From JACRPI01 sp964385055 (lineage in GTDB: Archaea > Nanobdellota > Nanobdellia > Woesearchaeales > DSVV01): DNA of 20,482 nt. The number at the start of each line of letters is the position of its first letter. Within the stretch, counting starts at the first letter, position 1. The position numbers and the translations under genes were made by a program. Location: contig CAYLMH010000023.1 in the NCBI GenBank assembly GCA_964385055.1, positions 1 to 20,482 of the forward strand. Reading direction: 5' to 3'. Shown here piece by piece: positions 19,507-20,482 of this stretch. The notes beneath the pieces are model-generated. The model was not told the DNA's origin, did not search any database, and saw only the letters and a program-made list of their open reading frames with translations.

Positions 19507-20482
19507 CTACGCAATAACTCCTTCTAACACCATCACTGCAACTGTATTGAAGATCAACGTAATCACGAACGCAATGCCTACATACAACAATGTAGAATAC
19601 AGCAGATTCTTGCCAATGAGGAATTTCTCATTTAGATTATCAGCGCCATTTTCAATGCCATTCGCTAAAATCGTCAAAATAAACGTAATTTGGACAACAT
19701 AAATCCCAACAATTGCCTGGAAAAAGTAACTTGGAATGCCCATGCCAAACAAATCAGTTGGCAACTGTCCTGCGCTTCCTGCTGCTGCACTGCCTACAGA
19801 CTGCTGTTGCAGCATTGGACCAAGCTTTCCCAAAATATTTGAAATCATGGAAGTAATACCCACGACAATTCCTGCAATGACCGGTGTCATAAAACTTATC
19901 TGCGATTTCATCGAAGAAATAACTTCTGCGAGTAAATCTTTCAGTCGCTCATCCACACGGTGCATTTCTTTAATATATTGCGAAACATTAATGACTGCCT
20001 GCGCCGCGATCTTTGGCCCTTTTCTCGCAGACTCTACTAAGACTTTCATCGAACTTTCAATCATCTTTGAAGGAAAATACTGCACAGCGCCTACTCTCTC
20101 ATCAAACAGCGCTCGTTCAATACTCATACCCATTCTGTTAATATTATCGCTCACCTGCCTGAAAAATTTTCCTGTTGTTGTTCCTTCCATAACTTCTGCG
20201 ACTTTCATAAACGCGATTTCCGCTGGAATGCCATCTCCTAATCTATTTCCAAGTTGAAATAATCCTGACGCAAATTCTTGCTCTAATTTCTTTGACTCTT
20301 CCCTGATTTTGATAACATTTTGTGACCGCAATTTATAGTACAACCCAATGCCGAGCCCAATTGCAAGCGGGAAGCATAAACTGACAATCGCTGCAAACAA
20401 ACTGAATGGTCCGCGCTCTTCTCCTTGCGCATCTGCCCTATAATCTAATATACAATATTTGTAGCCGCAGTCTGTTGTGCTA
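19507..20482 (-). CDS. TadC/FlaJ-like archaeal type IV pilus platform protein, C-terminal part (truncated by window edge)
   Basis: The frame is open from the stop at 19507-19509 to the window edge, so an internal Met at 20400 is not the true start; codons upstream (ending EERGPFS) continue without a stop. A hydrophobic pair of segments leads to the second T2SSF/GspF domain: EFASGLFQLGNRLGDGIP, EVMEGTTTGKFFRQVSDN, SIERALFDERVG, then an amphipathic stretch with KEMHRVDERLKDLL. FMTPVIAGIVVGITSM and two further helices at the C-terminus close the protein. In archaeal pili and archaella this membrane platform works with a FlaI/TadA-type ATPase to extrude pilin subunits. The first T2SSF domain and the ATPase gene should lie to the right of the window. 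Confidence 0.85.
   Translation of the reverse strand, partial: STTDCGYKYCILDYRADAQGEERGPFSLFAAIVSLCFPLAIGLGIGLYYKLRSQNVIKIREESKKLEQEFASGLFQLGNRLGDGIPAEIAFMKVAEVMEGTTTGKFFRQVSDNINRMGMSIERALFDERVGAVQYFPSKMIESSMKVLVESARKGPKIAAQAVINVSQYIKEMHRVDERLKDLLAEVISSMKSQISFMTPVIAGIVVGITSMISNILGKLGPMLQQQSVGSAAAGSAGQLPTDLFGMGIPSYFFQAIVGIYVVQITFILTILANGIENGADNLNEKFLIGKNLLYSTLLYVGIAFVITLIFNTVAVMVLEGVIA

Noticed and set aside
1..20482. CRISPR arrays, insertion sequences or prophage
   Set aside because: No regularly spaced direct repeats, transposase motifs or terminal inverted repeats were found by reading both strands.

Overview
The window looks like a chromosome segment of a DPANN-type archaeon, most plausibly of the Woesearchaeota/Pacearchaeota kind. 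The evidence is a form III RuBisCO, an archaeal replication factor C large subunit, a Sulfolobus-type OB-fold SSB, an archaeal SpoIIM-family membrane protein, an archaeal TadC/FlaJ-like pilus platform protein, archaeal TATA boxes and Shine-Dalgarno sites (GGTGATC, GGAGGTG), and a tRNA-Phe with a short variable-loop intron and no encoded CCA. The taxonomic placement is inferred from gene content only. There is one assembly gap (10 N) inside the RFC gene, and genes run off both window edges.

Layout. Positions 1-611 (minus): N-terminal part of valyl-tRNA synthetase. 698-3389 (plus): a YdcF-like DUF218 protein, RFC large subunit and an alpha/beta hydrolase, each with its own promoter. 3384-9753 (minus): a five-gene operon with four paralogous proteins, each an unassigned helical N-terminal region joined to a PEP-utilising 'mobile' phosphohistidine domain, followed by a HIT-family protein. 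None has the ATP-grasp or PEP/pyruvate domains of PEP synthase. 9792-12326 (minus): a second operon in which two histidine-phosphatase-like proteins flank two unrecognised, probably membrane-anchored proteins. 12546-15468 (minus): RuBisCO and glycyl-tRNA synthetase, on separate promoters. 15506-17369: a small membrane protein, SpoIIM, SSB and tRNA-Phe. 17389-19017: a SemiSWEET/PQ-loop-like protein, a small hypothetical protein and a Yip1-like membrane protein. 19030-19505 (plus): a compact unit with a strong TATA box, two leader hairpins, two small ORFs with strong Shine-Dalgarno sites, and a 17-bp UUCG hairpin followed by T6. 19507-20482 (minus): C-terminal half of the TadC-like protein.

A striking regularity is that most genes here have a TATA-like box centred about 25-28 bases upstream of the start codon, eight of them at or within 1 base of 26.5. 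This implies leaderless mRNAs and fixes several start codons. Genes inside operons, RuBisCO, SSB and the small-ORF unit use Shine-Dalgarno leaders instead.

The most interesting items are the four-paralog phosphohistidine/HIT operon, the structured small-ORF transcription unit at 19030-19505, and the variable-loop intron in tRNA-Phe. No CRISPR array, insertion sequence or attachment site was seen. No gene-free stretch exceeds 300 bases.
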